Below, one piece after another: positions 53,296 to 63,342 of a stretch of 64,000 bases of DNA. The notes below the pieces were generated by a model. The model saw nothing but the letters and a program-made list of their open reading frames with translations, did not search any database and had not been told where the DNA came from. Position 1 is the stretch's first letter, and every line of letters starts with the position of its first letter. Both the position numbers and the translations under genes were made by a program. The DNA comes from Tepidamorphaceae bacterium (GTDB lineage Bacteria; Pseudomonadota; Alphaproteobacteria; Rhizobiales; JAKSCL01). The stretch covers positions 310,001-374,000 of the forward strand of contig JANQPO010000004.1 of the NCBI GenBank assembly GCA_028289445.1. Direction: 5' to 3'.

Positions 53296-55875
53296 CTAGA
53301 GCGTCCGAGCCACCTCTTCGACGCGGAAACACTCGATCACGTCGCCAACGCGCATGTCCTGGTAGTTGGCGAACGCCATGCCGCACTCCTGACCGCCCGG
53401 AACCGAGTTGACGTCGTCCTTGAAGCGTTTGAGCTGCGCCAATTCGCCTTCGTGGATCACAACGCTGTCGCGGATCAAACGAACGGCGGCGCCGCGCTCG
53501 ACGCTGCCCTCCGTCACCCGGCAGCCGGCGATCTTGCCGACCTTGGAGACATTGAAGATTTCCAGGATCTCGGCATTGCCCAGGAACGTCTCGCGGCGCT
53601 CCGGCGACAACATGCCGGACATGGCCGCCTTCACATCGTCGACCAGGTCATAAATGACGTTGTAGTAACGGATCTCGATACCCTCGGCCTCGGCCGCGTC
53701 GCGTGCCTGTTTGTTGGCGCGCACATTGAAGCCGATAATGGCCGCGTCGGAGGCTGCCGCCAGGGACACATCGGACTCGGTGATGCCGCCAACGCCGGAC
53801 AGGATCACCCGCGCCGCGACCTCGTCGGTCGCCATCTTGTCGAGCGCGCCGACAATCGCTTCGCCCGACCCCTGGACGTCGGCCTTGATGAGAAGCGGGA
53901 ATTCGGAACGACCGGCCTCCTGGAGCTTCGACATCATCTGCTCCAGCGAGCCCCTGGCGCCGAGACCGCGAGCGGCGGCTTCCTGGCGCGCCTGGCGCTG
54001 ACGGTACTCTGTAATCTCGCGGGCGCGGGCCTCCGTTTCGACAACGGCAAACGGATCGCCGGCTGCCGGTGCTCCGGTGAAACCCAGAACCTCGACCGGC
54101 GTCGCCGGACCGGCCTCGTCGACCTGTTCGCCGGTATCGGATATCAGTGCGCGCACCTTCGCCCACTCGGCACCGGCAACCAGAATGTCGCCTTTCCTGA
54201 GCGTTCCGGTCTGAACCAGCACCGTGCCCACCGGCCCCCGGCCCTTGTCGAGTTTCGCCTCGATCACGATGCCCCGTGCGGCGCGTTTCGGATTGGCTTT
54301 GAGCTCAAGAATCTCCGCCTGAAGCGTGATCGCCTCAAGCAGCGTGTCCAATCCCTGCTTCTTCAGCGCCGAAACCTCGACCTCCTGGACATCGCCCGAC
54401 ATCGATTCAACAACGATTTCGTGCTGCAGCAGGTCGAGTTTGACCTTGTTCGGATCGGCGGATTCCTTGTCGATCTTGTTGATCGCAACGATGAGCGGCA
54501 CTTCGGCCGCCTTGGCGTGATTGATCGCCTCGACCGTTTGCGGCATGACGCCGTCATCGGCCGCGACAACGAGCACGACGATATCGGTCACGCGCGCCCC
54601 CCGAGCCCGCATCGCGGTGAACGCCTCGTGGCCCGGCGTATCGATGAAGGTGATCTTGGCGCCGGCGTGTTCGACCTGATAGGCGCCGATATGCTGGGTG
54701 ATGCCGCCGGCCTCGCCGCTGACCACATTGGTTTCGCGCAGCGCATCGAGAAGCGATGTCTTGCCGTGGTCGACGTGACCCATGATGGTGACCACCGGCG
54801 GACGCGAGTCCGTCGCGCCCTCGTCCTCGACGATATCGAAGACACCTTCTTCGACGTCGGCTTCCGAGACGCGCTTGACCGTGTGACCCATCTCCTCCGC
54901 GATCAACTGCGCCGTGTCGGCGTCGATCGTGTCGGTGATCTTCATCATCTGGCCTTGCTTCATCAAAAACTTTATGACTTCAACGCCACGCTCGGCCATG
55001 CGATTGGCCAGTTCCTGGATCGTGATCGTTTCCGGAATGATGATTTCGCGGACCTTGCGCTCGCGCGGGCCTTGTTCCTCCAGCGCACGCTTTTCGCGCT
55101 CACGCTTGCGACGGACGGCCGCCAGCGACCGGCCCCGTTCCGAATCCTCGTCGAACGCGGTTGTAACCGTGATCTTGCCCCGCCGGCGGTCTTCGCCACC
55201 GCGCGGCGGACGGGTGTCGGCCTTCGCGCGCTTCAGACGCTGCGCCTCGCGGGACGCCTCTTCCAGCGACAAGCCACGGCCCTGCGGCTTTCCGGCGCCG
55301 CGGGAAGCAGGCGCGGCGACGGCCGGCGAGGGCTCCGGTTCACCGAGCCGTTCGCGTGCCTCGCGCTCGGCCTTGCGGCGGGCTTCCTCGTCGACCTTGC
55401 GACGAGCTTCTTCCTCTAATCGCCGGCGTTCCGCTTCCTCATGCTCGCGCGCCAAGCGTTCAGCCTCTTCAGCCCGACGCTTGGACTCCTCGATGGCATG
55501 TTCGCGCTCAACGACCTCGCGCTCGCGCGCATCGGCCAGCGCCTGCATACGCGCATCCTGCTCCTCCGTCGTGAGCGTCTTGAGAACCATCCCTGGACGT
55601 TCGCTCGACGGTGCCTCGGTTGGCGTCGTCGCCGGGCGTTCGCGTGCTTCGACCTTGACCGGCGCCTTCACTGGAGCCTCGGCGACCGTCGGCTCCGGCG
55701 TTTCGCCTGGCTTGGTGATCCGGCGCCGCTTCTTCTCCACCACAACGGCTTTGGATCGGCCATGCGAGAAGCTTTGACGCACCGTGCCTTTTTCGACGGT
55801 ACGGCCAAGCGAAAGCGTCTTTTTTGCCGGCGACACGGTCAGTGTCTTATCGGTCGTGTTCTTCGATTCACTCAT
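53296..55875 (-). CDS. infB: Translation initiation factor IF-2
   Basis: An 859-aa GTPase that places initiator tRNA. The long N-terminal region (1-300) is highly charged with Arg/Glu-rich repeats ([25 protein letters not shown]). The G domain starts near residue 350 ([43 protein letters not shown]). Domains II-IV follow ([25 protein letters not shown]; the ending [20 protein letters not shown]). The start ATG overlaps the ylxR-type gene stop (ATGA). Confidence 0.97.
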   Translation of the reverse strand: MSESKNTTDKTLTVSPAKKTLSLGRTVEKGTVRQSFSHGRSKAVVVEKKRRRITKPGETPEPTVAEAPVKAPVKVEARERPATTPTEAPSSERPGMVLKTLTTEEQDARMQALADAREREVVEREHAIEESKRRAEEAERLAREHEEAERRRLEEEARRKVDEEARRKAEREARERLGEPEPSPAVAAPASRGAGKPQGRGLSLEEASREAQRLKRAKADTRPPRGGEDRRRGKITVTTAFDEDSERGRSLAAVRRKREREKRALEEQGPRERKVREIIIPETITIQELANRMAERGVEVIKFLMKQGQMMKITDTIDADTAQLIAEEMGHTVKRVSEADVEEGVFDIVEDEGATDSRPPVVTIMGHVDHGKTSLLDALRETNVVSGEAGGITQHIGAYQVEHAGAKITFIDTPGHEAFTAMRARGARVTDIVVLVVAADDGVMPQTVEAINHAKAAEVPLIVAINKIDKESADPNKVKLDLLQHEIVVESMSGDVQEVEVSALKKQGLDTLLEAITLQAEILELKANPKRAARGIVIEAKLDKGRGPVGTVLVQTGTLRKGDILVAGAEWAKVRALISDTGEQVDEAGPATPVEVLGFTGAPAAGDPFAVVETEARAREITEYRQRQARQEAAARGLGARGSLEQMMSKLQEAGRSEFPLLIKADVQGSGEAIVGALDKMATDEVAARVILSGVGGITESDVSLAAASDAAIIGFNVRANKQARDAAEAEGIEIRYYNVIYDLVDDVKAAMSGMLSPERRETFLGNAEILEIFNVSKVGKIAGCRVTEGSVERGAAVRLIRDSVVIHEGELAQLKRFKDDVNSVPGGQECGMAFANYQDMRVGDVIECFRVEEVARTL

Positions 55876-56540
55876 CTCACATCCGGTCTTGCTTCAGTGG
55901 TTGCCACGGCATGGTGCCCGGGCCCGGTGCCGCCGCTGCCCTGAATTCCGTCAGGTTCTTGACGATAGCGCATCAGCCGATCGACCGCCGCCACAAACGC
56001 GTCGGTCGCCGGAGATTTCAATCCAGCAGCATGTACCACATTTAGTCGGCCCAATGCCAAGCTCAATTCGTCGATTGCAAATTCTGTGATCGCTGAGGTC
56101 GCTGCGGACTGTGCCTTGCGATCGAGTTTTCGGCACCCATCGGCGGCTGCATCGGCACCGTGAAGGAGAACGGCGACGGTATCCCGCCCGAGTGCCTCGG
56201 CGACCGCATCGAACCCCGTGACAACGGCGCCCGCCTTGTTGGCGAGCGACAAAGCAGCCAGCGCCCGCGCGCGCAACAGATCCTGCACCCGGTCCGCGAG
56301 GTCCGGCGGCGTGCTGACGGATCGCTTTAAGGCGCGCGCGAAAATGGATTTTCGCGTCGCTTGTGCAATGGCGGCATGCCGGGCTTCAATCCACACGCCC
56401 CGCCCGGGCAGAGCACGTTTCAAGTCGGGTGTTATGGTTCCGGTCGGATCGGCGACGAAACGGATCAGACGCGCGGTCGGTAAGACCGCGCGGGTCAGCG
56501 CGCAGCGGCGCTCCTGTCCGTTTTTGCCGGTCCTATCCAT
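55872..56540 (-). CDS. YlxR-type RNA-binding protein with L7Ae-like C-terminal domain
   Basis: A 222-aa protein with an N-terminal YlxR/DUF448 domain ([42 protein letters not shown]), then a region resembling an L7Ae/L30e-type RNA-binding fold ([41 protein letters not shown]). Alphaproteobacterial members often have this two-domain form; shorter YlxR proteins lack the second. It lies between nusA and infB as expected. Its exact role is not known, though YlxR has been linked to RNase P and to ribosome function in other bacteria. Confidence 0.9.
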   Translation of the reverse strand: MDRTGKNGQERRCALTRAVLPTARLIRFVADPTGTITPDLKRALPGRGVWIEARHAAIAQATRKSIFARALKRSVSTPPDLADRVQDLLRARALAALSLANKAGAVVTGFDAVAEALGRDTVAVLLHGADAAADGCRKLDRKAQSAATSAITEFAIDELSLALGRLNVVHAAGLKSPATDAFVAAVDRLMRYRQEPDGIQGSGGTGPGHHAVATTEARPDVR

Positions 56541-56559
56541 GCGTGCCGGGTCATCTCCC

Positions 56560-58212
56560 TTACGCGTCCGCCGGAGCGGCAGCGTCAGTGGCCGCCGTCT
56601 CGTCGGACTCGTCTTCTGTAGCCTCGTCTTCGTCTTCCTCAGCTTGCGCGGCCGCCAGATCGGCTTCAGTGATCCAGCCGGCCTTGAGCCGGGCAGCCAC
56701 GACGATCGCTTCGGCCTCTTCGCGACTCAGATCGAAGTCGTCGAGGATGCCGGGTTCGCGCCGGGTTTCGCCATCGACCCGCTCGACATAGCCGATCAAG
56801 TCGTCGGTGGCGCAGCCAGCCAGGTCTTCCAGCGTTTTGACGTCGTCGCTGCCAAGCGCGACAAGCATCGCATTCGAAAGGCCGGGAACTTCCTTGACGG
56901 TGTCCTCGACGCCCAGTTCGCGCCGCTTAGCGTCCAATTCGGCTTCGAGCGCTTCCAGATAATCCCGCGCCCGCAACTGAATCTCAGACGCCGTCTCGTC
57001 GTCGAAGCCCTCGATAGAGGCGATTTCATCGATCTCGACATAGGCGACTTCTTCGAGCGACGTGAAGCCCTCCGACGCCAGCAACTGGCCGACCACTTCG
57101 TCGACATTGAGCGCCGACATGAAGATTTCGGTGCGGTCGGTGAACTCCTTCTGCCGGCGCTCCGACTCCTCGGCTTCAGTCAAAATATCGATGTCCCATC
57201 CAGTGAGCTGCGAGGCCAAGCGGACATTCTGACCACGGCGACCGATCGCCAGAGACAGCTGGTCGTCGGGAACGACGACCTCGATCCGCTGCGCGTCCTC
57301 GTCGAGCACGACCTTCACAACCTCGGCCGGTTGCAGCGCGTTGACGACGAAGGTCGCGGCATCGGGCGACCAGGGAATGATGTCGATCTTCTCGCCCTGC
57401 AACTCGTTGACAACGGCCTGCACCCTGCTGCCGCGCATACCGACGCAGGCGCCGACGGGATCAATGGACGAGTCGTTCGACAGAACGGCAATCTTGGCGC
57501 GCGAGCCCGGATCGCGCGCGACGGCGCGAATCTCGATGATGCCGTCGTAGATCTCAGGCACTTCCATCGTGAACAGTTTGGCCATGAATTGCGGATGGGT
57601 CCGCGACAGGAAAATCTGCGGTCCGCGCGGTTCGCGCCGAACGTCGTAGATGTAGGCGCGGATGCGATCGCCATAGCGATAGTTTTCGCGCGGGATCAGT
57701 TCGTCGCGGCGCACCACGGCCTCGCCACGGCCGAGATCCACGACCACATTACCGTACTCCACGCGCTTGACCGAGCCGTTGACGATCTCCGAAATCCGGT
57801 CCTTGTACTCTTCGTATTGCCGCTCGCGCTCGGCGTCGCGGACCTTTTGCACGATAACCTGCTTGGCGTTTTGCGCTGCGACGCGGCCATATTCCATGGG
57901 CGGCAAGGGATCGAGAATGATGTCGCCGACCTCGGCCGCAGGATTGCGGTCGCGCGCCATCTCAAGGGAAATCTCCTTGGAGATGTCCTCAATGGTCTCG
58001 ACAACCTGAAGCCGACGATTGAGCCTGGTCTCGCCGGTCTTGGGGTTGATCTCCGCCTCGATATCAGTCTCTTGGCCGTAGCGCGAGCGGGCCGCCTTTT
58101 GGATGGCGTCCTCCATCGCTTCGATCACGATCGTGCGGTCGATCGATTTCTCGCGCGCGACCGCGTCGGCAATCTGTAAGAGTTCCAGTCGATTGGCGCT
58201 TACACCGGCCAT
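56560..58212 (-). CDS. nusA: Transcription termination/antitermination protein NusA
   Basis: A 550-aa elongation factor: N-terminal RNA polymerase-binding domain (ELLQIADAVAREKSIDRTIVIEAMEDAI), S1 domain (GSVKRVEYGNVVVDLGRGEAVVRRDELI), two KH domains (EIYDGIIEIRAVARDPGSRAKIAVLS; DDQLSLAIGRRGQNVRLASQLTGWDIDI), and acidic C-terminal repeats (about 380-500) ending in a long Glu/Asp-Ala tail. It lies downstream of rimP by 57 bases. Confidence 0.97.
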   Translation of the reverse strand: MAGVSANRLELLQIADAVAREKSIDRTIVIEAMEDAIQKAARSRYGQETDIEAEINPKTGETRLNRRLQVVETIEDISKEISLEMARDRNPAAEVGDIILDPLPPMEYGRVAAQNAKQVIVQKVRDAERERQYEEYKDRISEIVNGSVKRVEYGNVVVDLGRGEAVVRRDELIPRENYRYGDRIRAYIYDVRREPRGPQIFLSRTHPQFMAKLFTMEVPEIYDGIIEIRAVARDPGSRAKIAVLSNDSSIDPVGACVGMRGSRVQAVVNELQGEKIDIIPWSPDAATFVVNALQPAEVVKVVLDEDAQRIEVVVPDDQLSLAIGRRGQNVRLASQLTGWDIDILTEAEESERRQKEFTDRTEIFMSALNVDEVVGQLLASEGFTSLEEVAYVEIDEIASIEGFDDETASEIQLRARDYLEALEAELDAKRRELGVEDTVKEVPGLSNAMLVALGSDDVKTLEDLAGCATDDLIGYVERVDGETRREPGILDDFDLSREEAEAIVVAARLKAGWITEADLAAAQAEEDEDEATEDESDETAATDAAAPADA

Positions 58213-58269
58213 CGTCGTGCTCCCTAATCGCGGCGGGGTGCGAGCACCCCATCCTAAAGTCCGTGGCGC

Positions 58270-58809
58270 CTATGCTTTCAGCGCCTGTTTCCCTGCCTTA
58301 AGCGACGCGCGCAACAAGGCATCGTTCATTACCAGTTTCGCTTCGGCCATGTCGGCGACTGCAAGGCCCGTCGTTTCGGATCCCGCCTCACCGCTCATAC
58401 CGACCGATACGATGCCGTCGGCATACCCTTCGATCACGCCGCGAAAGCGACGACGCCCGTCGATCAGACGCGACATTTCGATCTTCGCTTCGTGTCCGAT
58501 CCAGCGTTCAAAATCGCTGGCGCGAACGAGAACCCGGTCGATCCCCGGCGACGACACCTCCAGGTGATAGGCCCGGTCGAGCGGGTCTTCAACATCGAAG
58601 ACCGCCGACAGATCGCGGCTGACGTCGGCGCAATCGTCCACCGTGACTTCGCCGTCGGCCTTGTCGATCATCACCTGCACCGTCAGACCGTCCCGCCCCG
58701 AGATTCGAACCCGAACCAACCGACATCCGAATCCCTCGCAAACCGGTTCCGCGATTGTCGCGACCCGTGCTTCAAGTCCGCTTTCGGTAATCAAACGAGG
58801 CTCGCTCAT
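58270..58809 (-). CDS. rimP: Ribosome maturation factor RimP
   Basis: A 179-aa protein needed for 30S maturation. The N-terminal domain (ESGLEARVATIAEPVCEGFGCRLVRVRI; VTVDDCADVSRDLSAVFDVEDPLDRAYHLEVSSPGIDRVL) contains the family signature SSPGIDR; the C-terminal half is the SH3-like domain. It is the first gene of the nusA-infB operon and has a strong sigma-70-like promoter upstream. Confidence 0.96.
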   Translation of the reverse strand: MSEPRLITESGLEARVATIAEPVCEGFGCRLVRVRISGRDGLTVQVMIDKADGEVTVDDCADVSRDLSAVFDVEDPLDRAYHLEVSSPGIDRVLVRASDFERWIGHEAKIEMSRLIDGRRRFRGVIEGYADGIVSVGMSGEAGSETTGLAVADMAEAKLVMNDALLRASLKAGKQALKA

Positions 58810-58921
58810 TCATCCTACTGCGTCGTCTGTCCCGATAACCGATAAAGGGTCCGCGAGCGGGTTTGTGGACAACACCACCACCCACTCCCATCAAACCGTC
58901 GGTTAAAGGGAAGTTGAGTGG

Positions 58922-58950
58922 TGTATAGGGGCGAAACGGCGAAGTTTCAA
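58922..58950 (-). promoter_or_regulatory. Sigma-70-type promoter of the rimP-nusA-infB operon
   Basis: On the minus strand, TTGAAA, a 17-base spacer and TATACA: a near-consensus promoter 113 bases before the rimP start. The leader 58810-58921 holds no tRNA that I can fold. Confidence 0.65.
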
Positions 58951-58992
58951 GGCAGAAAGCGCACTGTGGCATGGTGCGCTCCCACGCGGTTG

Positions 58993-59745
58993 TTAGGGCG
59001 CAAGCAGGAATGTCAGATAGTGGCCGCGTCGTCCTTCGCGCAAGGCTTTGGCCTCGTATCGCGTTCCGGGCCAACCAGGCCAGGGCGTGCGCCAATCGGC
59101 CGCTGTGGACGCCTGCCAGGAAAAGCGGCCGTGTCGCCGAACCTCAAAGAGGGTCCATGCGATATAGCTATCGATATCGCTAGCGAAACGGAACGCGCCT
59201 CCCGGCCTGAGCACGCGCGCCAGCCGATCCAGGCTCTGGGCATTGACGAAGCGTCGCTTCCAATGTCGCTTCTTCGGCCAAGGGTCAGGGTAAAGCAGAT
59301 CGATCCGGTCGACGCTTTCGCTTGGCAGCCAGTCGAGCAGATCGCGGGCGTCGTGGTCGTGAATGCGGACATTGTCGAGATCATGCTCAACGACGGCGCG
59401 AACCAGCTTTGCCACGCCGTTGACGAAGGGCTCTGACCCGATGAACCCGACACGAGGGGTGTTCCGGGCTCCGGCTACGAGATGCTCGCCGCCGCCAAAG
59501 CCGATTTCCAGGACGACCGCATCCACCGATTTCGGAAAGAGCGCGGTGAGCTTTTCCGGCGCCGGCTGCGCGAGATCGAGTCTGAGCCGGGGCAGGTGGT
59601 CGCGCATGAGCCGCAGGGCGCGCGGCGACAGGCTATGTCCTTTGGCGCGGCCGTAAAGCCGCGCCGCGCCGTCATGGTTCAGCAGCCCTTTCAGGCTTGC
59701 TTCAGCGCTGTCTTCAGCGGCTTCACGAGGTCGGTCTTTTCCCAT
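58993..59745 (-). CDS. trmB: tRNA (guanine46-N7)-methyltransferase
   Basis: A 250-aa SAM-dependent methyltransferase. The SAM loop is in [16 protein letters not shown], followed by [15 protein letters not shown] and the catalytic region [19 protein letters not shown]. Its ATG lies 55 bases inside the 3' end of metK in another frame, and no later start precedes the conserved core, so translation is probably coupled to metK. The gene ends 43 bases before the rimP promoter. Confidence 0.93.
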   Translation of the reverse strand: MGKDRPREAAEDSAEASLKGLLNHDGAARLYGRAKGHSLSPRALRLMRDHLPRLRLDLAQPAPEKLTALFPKSVDAVVLEIGFGGGEHLVAGARNTPRVGFIGSEPFVNGVAKLVRAVVEHDLDNVRIHDHDARDLLDWLPSESVDRIDLLYPDPWPKKRHWKRRFVNAQSLDRLARVLRPGGAFRFASDIDSYIAWTLFEVRRHGRFSWQASTAADWRTPWPGWPGTRYEAKALREGRRGHYLTFLLAP

Positions 59746-60959
59746 GAGAACGAGCCATCGCGCCCAGGTTTGCGGCCGAAATGGCCATAGGCCGCCGTCT
59801 TCGCATAGATCGGCTTGTTCAGGTCGAGGTGCTTGCGAATGCCGGAGGGCGAAAGATCCATGACCGCTCGGATGGCGTCCTCGATCTGATGCTCGGTGAC
59901 ATGCCGTCCCGTGCCGTCGAGGTCAACATAAACCGAGAGCGGCTGAGCCACGCCGATCGCGTAGGAGAGCTGGATCGTGCAGCGTTCAGCCAGCTTCGCG
60001 GCGACGACATTCTTGGCGAGATAGCGTGCGGCGTAGGCGGCCGAGCGGTCGACCTTGGTCGTGTCCTTGCCGGAAAACGCACCGCCGCCATGCGGCGCTG
60101 AGCCGCCATAGGTATCGACGATGATCTTACGACCGGTCAGCCCGGCATCGCCGTCTGGCCCGCCGATCACGAACTTGCCGGTTGGATTGACGTACCAGTT
60201 GCAATCGTCGGCGATCTTCAGGTCGCCGAGCGCTTCCCGAATATAGGGCTCAACGACGCTGCGAACCTTTTTGGAATCCCAGCTCTCGTCGAAGTGCTGG
60301 GTCGAAAGCACGATCTGCGTGACCTCCTGGGGCACGCCGTCCTCGTAGCGCACGGTAACCTGGCTCTTGGCGTCCGGTCCAAGCTTGCCGGCCTCGCCGT
60401 TGTTGGCGTGGCGCGCGTCGGCCAGAAGCTCCAGGATTTTATGGCTGTAGTAGATCGGGGCCGGCATGAGATCGGCCGTTTCATTGCAGGCATAGCCGAA
60501 CATGATGCCCTGGTCGCCGGCGCCCTCCTCGCCCTGCCGATCGGCGGCGCTGTCAACGCCCTGCGCGATATCGGCGGACTGGCCATGCAGCAAGACGTCG
60601 ATCCGGGCGGTCTTCCAGTGAAAGCCCGCCTGTTCGTAGCCGATCTTGCGAATTGCCCGCCGTGCGGCGGACCGGATGCGGCCCGGGGCAACCATCGGCG
60701 CTCCGTTGCCGTCGGTGACGATGTTGCCGGACTTGTCCTTCTTAAGGAGCGTTTCGGGAACACGCACCTCGCCGGCGATGACGACGCGATTGGTCGTGGT
60801 CAGCGTTTCGCAAGCGACGCGGACATCCCAGGGATCCATCCCTGTCTTGCGCGCTTCCCGATAAACGAGGTCGACAATCTCGTCGGAAATCCGATCGCAC
60901 ACCTTGTCGGGATGGCCCTCGGAGACGGATTCACTCGTAAACAGATAGGATCGTGACAT
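59691..60959 (-). CDS. metK: S-adenosylmethionine synthase
   Basis: A 422-aa enzyme making SAM from methionine and ATP. The motifs [39 protein letters not shown] and [22 protein letters not shown] are all present. It is longer than E. coli MetK (384 aa) owing to insertions ([24 protein letters not shown]) typical of alphaproteobacterial members. The upstream gap has a perfect 10-bp stem-loop. SAM made here feeds trmB downstream and many other methyltransferases. Confidence 0.97.
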   Translation of the reverse strand: MSRSYLFTSESVSEGHPDKVCDRISDEIVDLVYREARKTGMDPWDVRVACETLTTTNRVVIAGEVRVPETLLKKDKSGNIVTDGNGAPMVAPGRIRSAARRAIRKIGYEQAGFHWKTARIDVLLHGQSADIAQGVDSAADRQGEEGAGDQGIMFGYACNETADLMPAPIYYSHKILELLADARHANNGEAGKLGPDAKSQVTVRYEDGVPQEVTQIVLSTQHFDESWDSKKVRSVVEPYIREALGDLKIADDCNWYVNPTGKFVIGGPDGDAGLTGRKIIVDTYGGSAPHGGGAFSGKDTTKVDRSAAYAARYLAKNVVAAKLAERCTIQLSYAIGVAQPLSVYVDLDGTGRHVTEHQIEDAIRAVMDLSPSGIRKHLDLNKPIYAKTAAYGHFGRKPGRDGSFSWEKTDLVKPLKTALKQA

Positions 60960-61034
60960 GTCCGCAGCATTCTCAATCTTAGGAAGAGGGCCGCGTTGTG
61001 GCAGTCAGGTGATGACAGGTCAAGGCTGTCTTTT

Positions 61035-61060
61035 CCGGACCAGCGCCGTGGCTGGTCCGG
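61035..61060 (-). other. Perfect 10-bp stem-loop in the metK leader
   Basis: CCGGACCAGC-GCCGTG-... pairs perfectly with GCTGGTCCGG in the 110-bp gap between the XRE gene and metK. On the metK strand it is followed by AAAAG rather than a T-run, so it is not an ordinary terminator of the XRE transcript. A regulatory leader is possible; I could not match it to a known SAM riboswitch. Confidence 0.5.
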
Positions 61061-61069
61061 TCGTCGGCG

Positions 61070-61516
61070 TCACTCGGGCTCGGCGTCAGAGTCCGAAATA
61101 GCTTTGACGAGGTCGACGATCCTGCGCCGCACCGCCGTATCCTCGATCCTTAGGAACGCCTTGACCAATTGCAGGCCGTCGGACGAGTTGATCAGGTCGA
61201 GGACATAGCTTGGAGACGGCGACTCGCCGAAGCCCTCGCTCTCGACTTCAGCACCGGCATCCATGTCGTCGAAGAAATACGAAACCGGGACTTCCAGAAT
61301 TGTCGAAATCTGATGCAGGCGGCTGGCGCCGATGCGATTCACGCCTTTCTCGTATTTCTGGACTTGCTGAAACGTCAGTTTAAGTTGTTCGCCAAGCTTT
61401 TCTTGGCTCATGCCAAGCAATAGTCGCCGAAGCCGTACACGCGATCCGACGTGTACATCGATGGGATTTGGCCGTTTTGTCACCTTTGAGACCTCTTTGC
61501 GTTCGGTCCCCACCAT
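61070..61516 (-). CDS. XRE-family helix-turn-helix regulator
   Basis: A protein of about 137-148 aa. The N-terminal XRE DNA-binding domain is VGSRVRLRRLLLGMSQEKLGEQLKLTFQQVQKYEKGVNRIGASRLHQIS; the C-terminal half includes SYFFDDMD and an alpha-helical ending (DGLQLVKAFLRIEDTAVRRRIVDLVKAIS). It is the conserved rhizobial regulator found between lnt and metK; relatives affect cell envelope or quorum-type traits, but the targets here are not known. A GTG at 61483 with AGAGG eight bases upstream is an alternative start giving MTKRPNPIDVHVG. Confidence 0.88.
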   Translation of the reverse strand: MVGTERKEVSKVTKRPNPIDVHVGSRVRLRRLLLGMSQEKLGEQLKLTFQQVQKYEKGVNRIGASRLHQISTILEVPVSYFFDDMDAGAEVESEGFGESPSPSYVLDLINSSDGLQLVKAFLRIEDTAVRRRIVDLVKAISDSDAEPE

Positions 61517-61647
61517 CCCGCAGATTCAGTTTTTAATCGAATTGAGCGCAACTTATGCGATCTCACGCAATGATTGAAATGCGTCCTGTTGGTAATATTA
61601 ATACGAACATCGCGCAACAGTGAATTCAAAGACTTACGCGTTGATCC

Positions 61648-63228
61648 TCAGACTTTTTGTCTGGTTTTGCCGATCATTGCACCGGTAAAACACAGGCCAA
61701 GTGCGCCAAAGAAGACTACTAAACCATAGCGCGAAGCCGGTGGCGGCTCGATGGCCTCGGGCAAGTCGACATCCACGACGCCTCGCGTGTTCAAGGGGAT
61801 ACGCTCGACGATCCGGCCATAGGGATCGATGAGCGCCGATATACCGGTGTTCGCGACGCGAACAAGCGGCAAGCCTTCCTCGGCGGCGCGGACTCTCGCT
61901 TGATGAAAATGCTGGCGTGGGCCGGCGGTGTCGCCGAACCAGGCATCGTTCGTCAGGTTCAAGAGCCAGGCCGGCCGGTCGTCGCGGCTGATGACGGCAT
62001 TCGAGAAAATCACCTCGTAACAGATCAAAACGCGCACCGGTGGAAGACCGGGCACGTCAAGCAGATCGGCATTCCTGCCGGGAACGAATGTGCCGGGCAG
62101 GGTCACCAGGCGTCTTATGCCGAGTTGATTCAAGAGCCGTTCAAGCGGCAACATCTCGCCAAAGGGGACCAGCCTGTTCTTGTCGTAGCGCGCGGCGATC
62201 GTGCCGGCGTCGTCGATCAAGTACGCACTGTTCGTGTAGTAGATTTCATCGCTGGTCGCGTCGCGCTCAGCACCGTTCGATCCCGTAATCAAGTATCGAC
62301 CGACCGGCAAAAGGTCGGCGATGGAGCCGAGCGCGCCTGGCTCTTGCGCCAAAAAGAACGGGACAGCCGCCTCGGGCCAGATCGCCGCCGTCACGTCCCG
62401 CAAGGCGTTTGGGGGTTCGCCACGTGTCTGAGCCAAGAAGTCGGCGAAAATCGCCGCGCGGTTCTCAGGGCGCCACTTTTGATCCTGTGCGATGTTCGGT
62501 TGAACCAATCGCAGCCGCGTCTCCGTGAGCGCGACATCGCCCGATGACTCCAAGCGCCAGGCGCCATAGCCGACCAGACCGACAAGGGTCAGACCGGCCA
62601 ATATCATTGGGAAAGACGACCGATTTTCGTCGGCCAGCGTCGCCGGCGCAGCAGCAACGGCAATCGTCACGAATGTCAGGCCATATATCCCGATGAGCGA
62701 TGCCGCCTGCATTGGCCAATCATGGACGGTCGCCGCATAGCCGATGAGGTTCCACGGGAACCCCGTCAAGATGTGACCGCGCAGCCATTCCGCAGCGCCC
62801 AGACCGAACGCCAGCGCCAGGACGCGCCAGGCTGTTTCCGACCAGAAAATACGAGCGAGTGTCGTGCCGACCGCAAAGAAGAGCGCAAGGCCGGCCGGCA
62901 TTGCGACCACGGCAAATGGCATCATCCAGCCGAAGACGTCGCTGTCGACCAAAAACGCCTGGCCGATCCAATAAAGCCCGGCCAGGAAATACCCAAACCC
63001 GAACCACCAGCCGGTCGCGAAAGCCGGCCAGTAGAGCCGGACCCGTCCCTTCTCGTTCGAATCGACGGCGCCGTCGAGGAGCCAGACCAGGACAGGAAAG
63101 GTCAAGAACAAGATGAGCGGAAAGCTCACCGGCGGCAAGGCCAGCGCCGATACGCCACCGGCCAAGCCGGCCAGGATTGCCCTTTGCCATCCCCAAAGGA
63201 GCATGATCCGCGCGGCGACAGCATTCAT
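61648..63228 (-). CDS. lnt: Apolipoprotein N-acyltransferase
   Basis: A 526-aa inner-membrane enzyme that adds the third acyl chain to lipoproteins. About six N-terminal membrane helices (ILAGLAGGVSALALPPVSFPLILFLTFPVLVWLL and on) are followed by the nitrilase-like domain with the catalytic Glu in KNRLVPFGEMLPLE, a Lys region, and the catalytic Cys in VLICYEVIF. A C-terminal helix closes the protein. The gene is separated from corC by copy B of the MITE-like element. 61517-61647 shows no gene. Confidence 0.95.
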   Translation of the reverse strand: MNAVAARIMLLWGWQRAILAGLAGGVSALALPPVSFPLILFLTFPVLVWLLDGAVDSNEKGRVRLYWPAFATGWWFGFGYFLAGLYWIGQAFLVDSDVFGWMMPFAVVAMPAGLALFFAVGTTLARIFWSETAWRVLALAFGLGAAEWLRGHILTGFPWNLIGYAATVHDWPMQAASLIGIYGLTFVTIAVAAAPATLADENRSSFPMILAGLTLVGLVGYGAWRLESSGDVALTETRLRLVQPNIAQDQKWRPENRAAIFADFLAQTRGEPPNALRDVTAAIWPEAAVPFFLAQEPGALGSIADLLPVGRYLITGSNGAERDATSDEIYYTNSAYLIDDAGTIAARYDKNRLVPFGEMLPLERLLNQLGIRRLVTLPGTFVPGRNADLLDVPGLPPVRVLICYEVIFSNAVISRDDRPAWLLNLTNDAWFGDTAGPRQHFHQARVRAAEEGLPLVRVANTGISALIDPYGRIVERIPLNTRGVVDVDLPEAIEPPPASRYGLVVFFGALGLCFTGAMIGKTRQKV

Positions 63229-63342
63229 GGGCGACGAGACCTGCCGGTTTCAACGCTGGCGGAATCGAACGGTGACTAGCCCGCTAGCGATTTTCACGCT
63301 CAGGCCTCGCAGATTCGGCGAGTGTATTCAATCCGTTGGGCC

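Noticed and set aside
53218-55419. 733-aa plus-strand ORF
   Set aside because: Antisense to infB.
56218-58179. 653-aa plus-strand ORF
   Set aside because: Antisense to nusA.
58810-58992. tRNA gene upstream of rimP, as in some proteobacteria
   Set aside because: No cloverleaf or T-loop sequence (GTTCRANNC) fits in this gap.
60960-61069. SAM riboswitch upstream of metK
   Set aside because: I could not match SAM-II or SAM/SAH consensus segments. Only the 10-bp hairpin is clear, so it is listed as an unassigned stem-loop.
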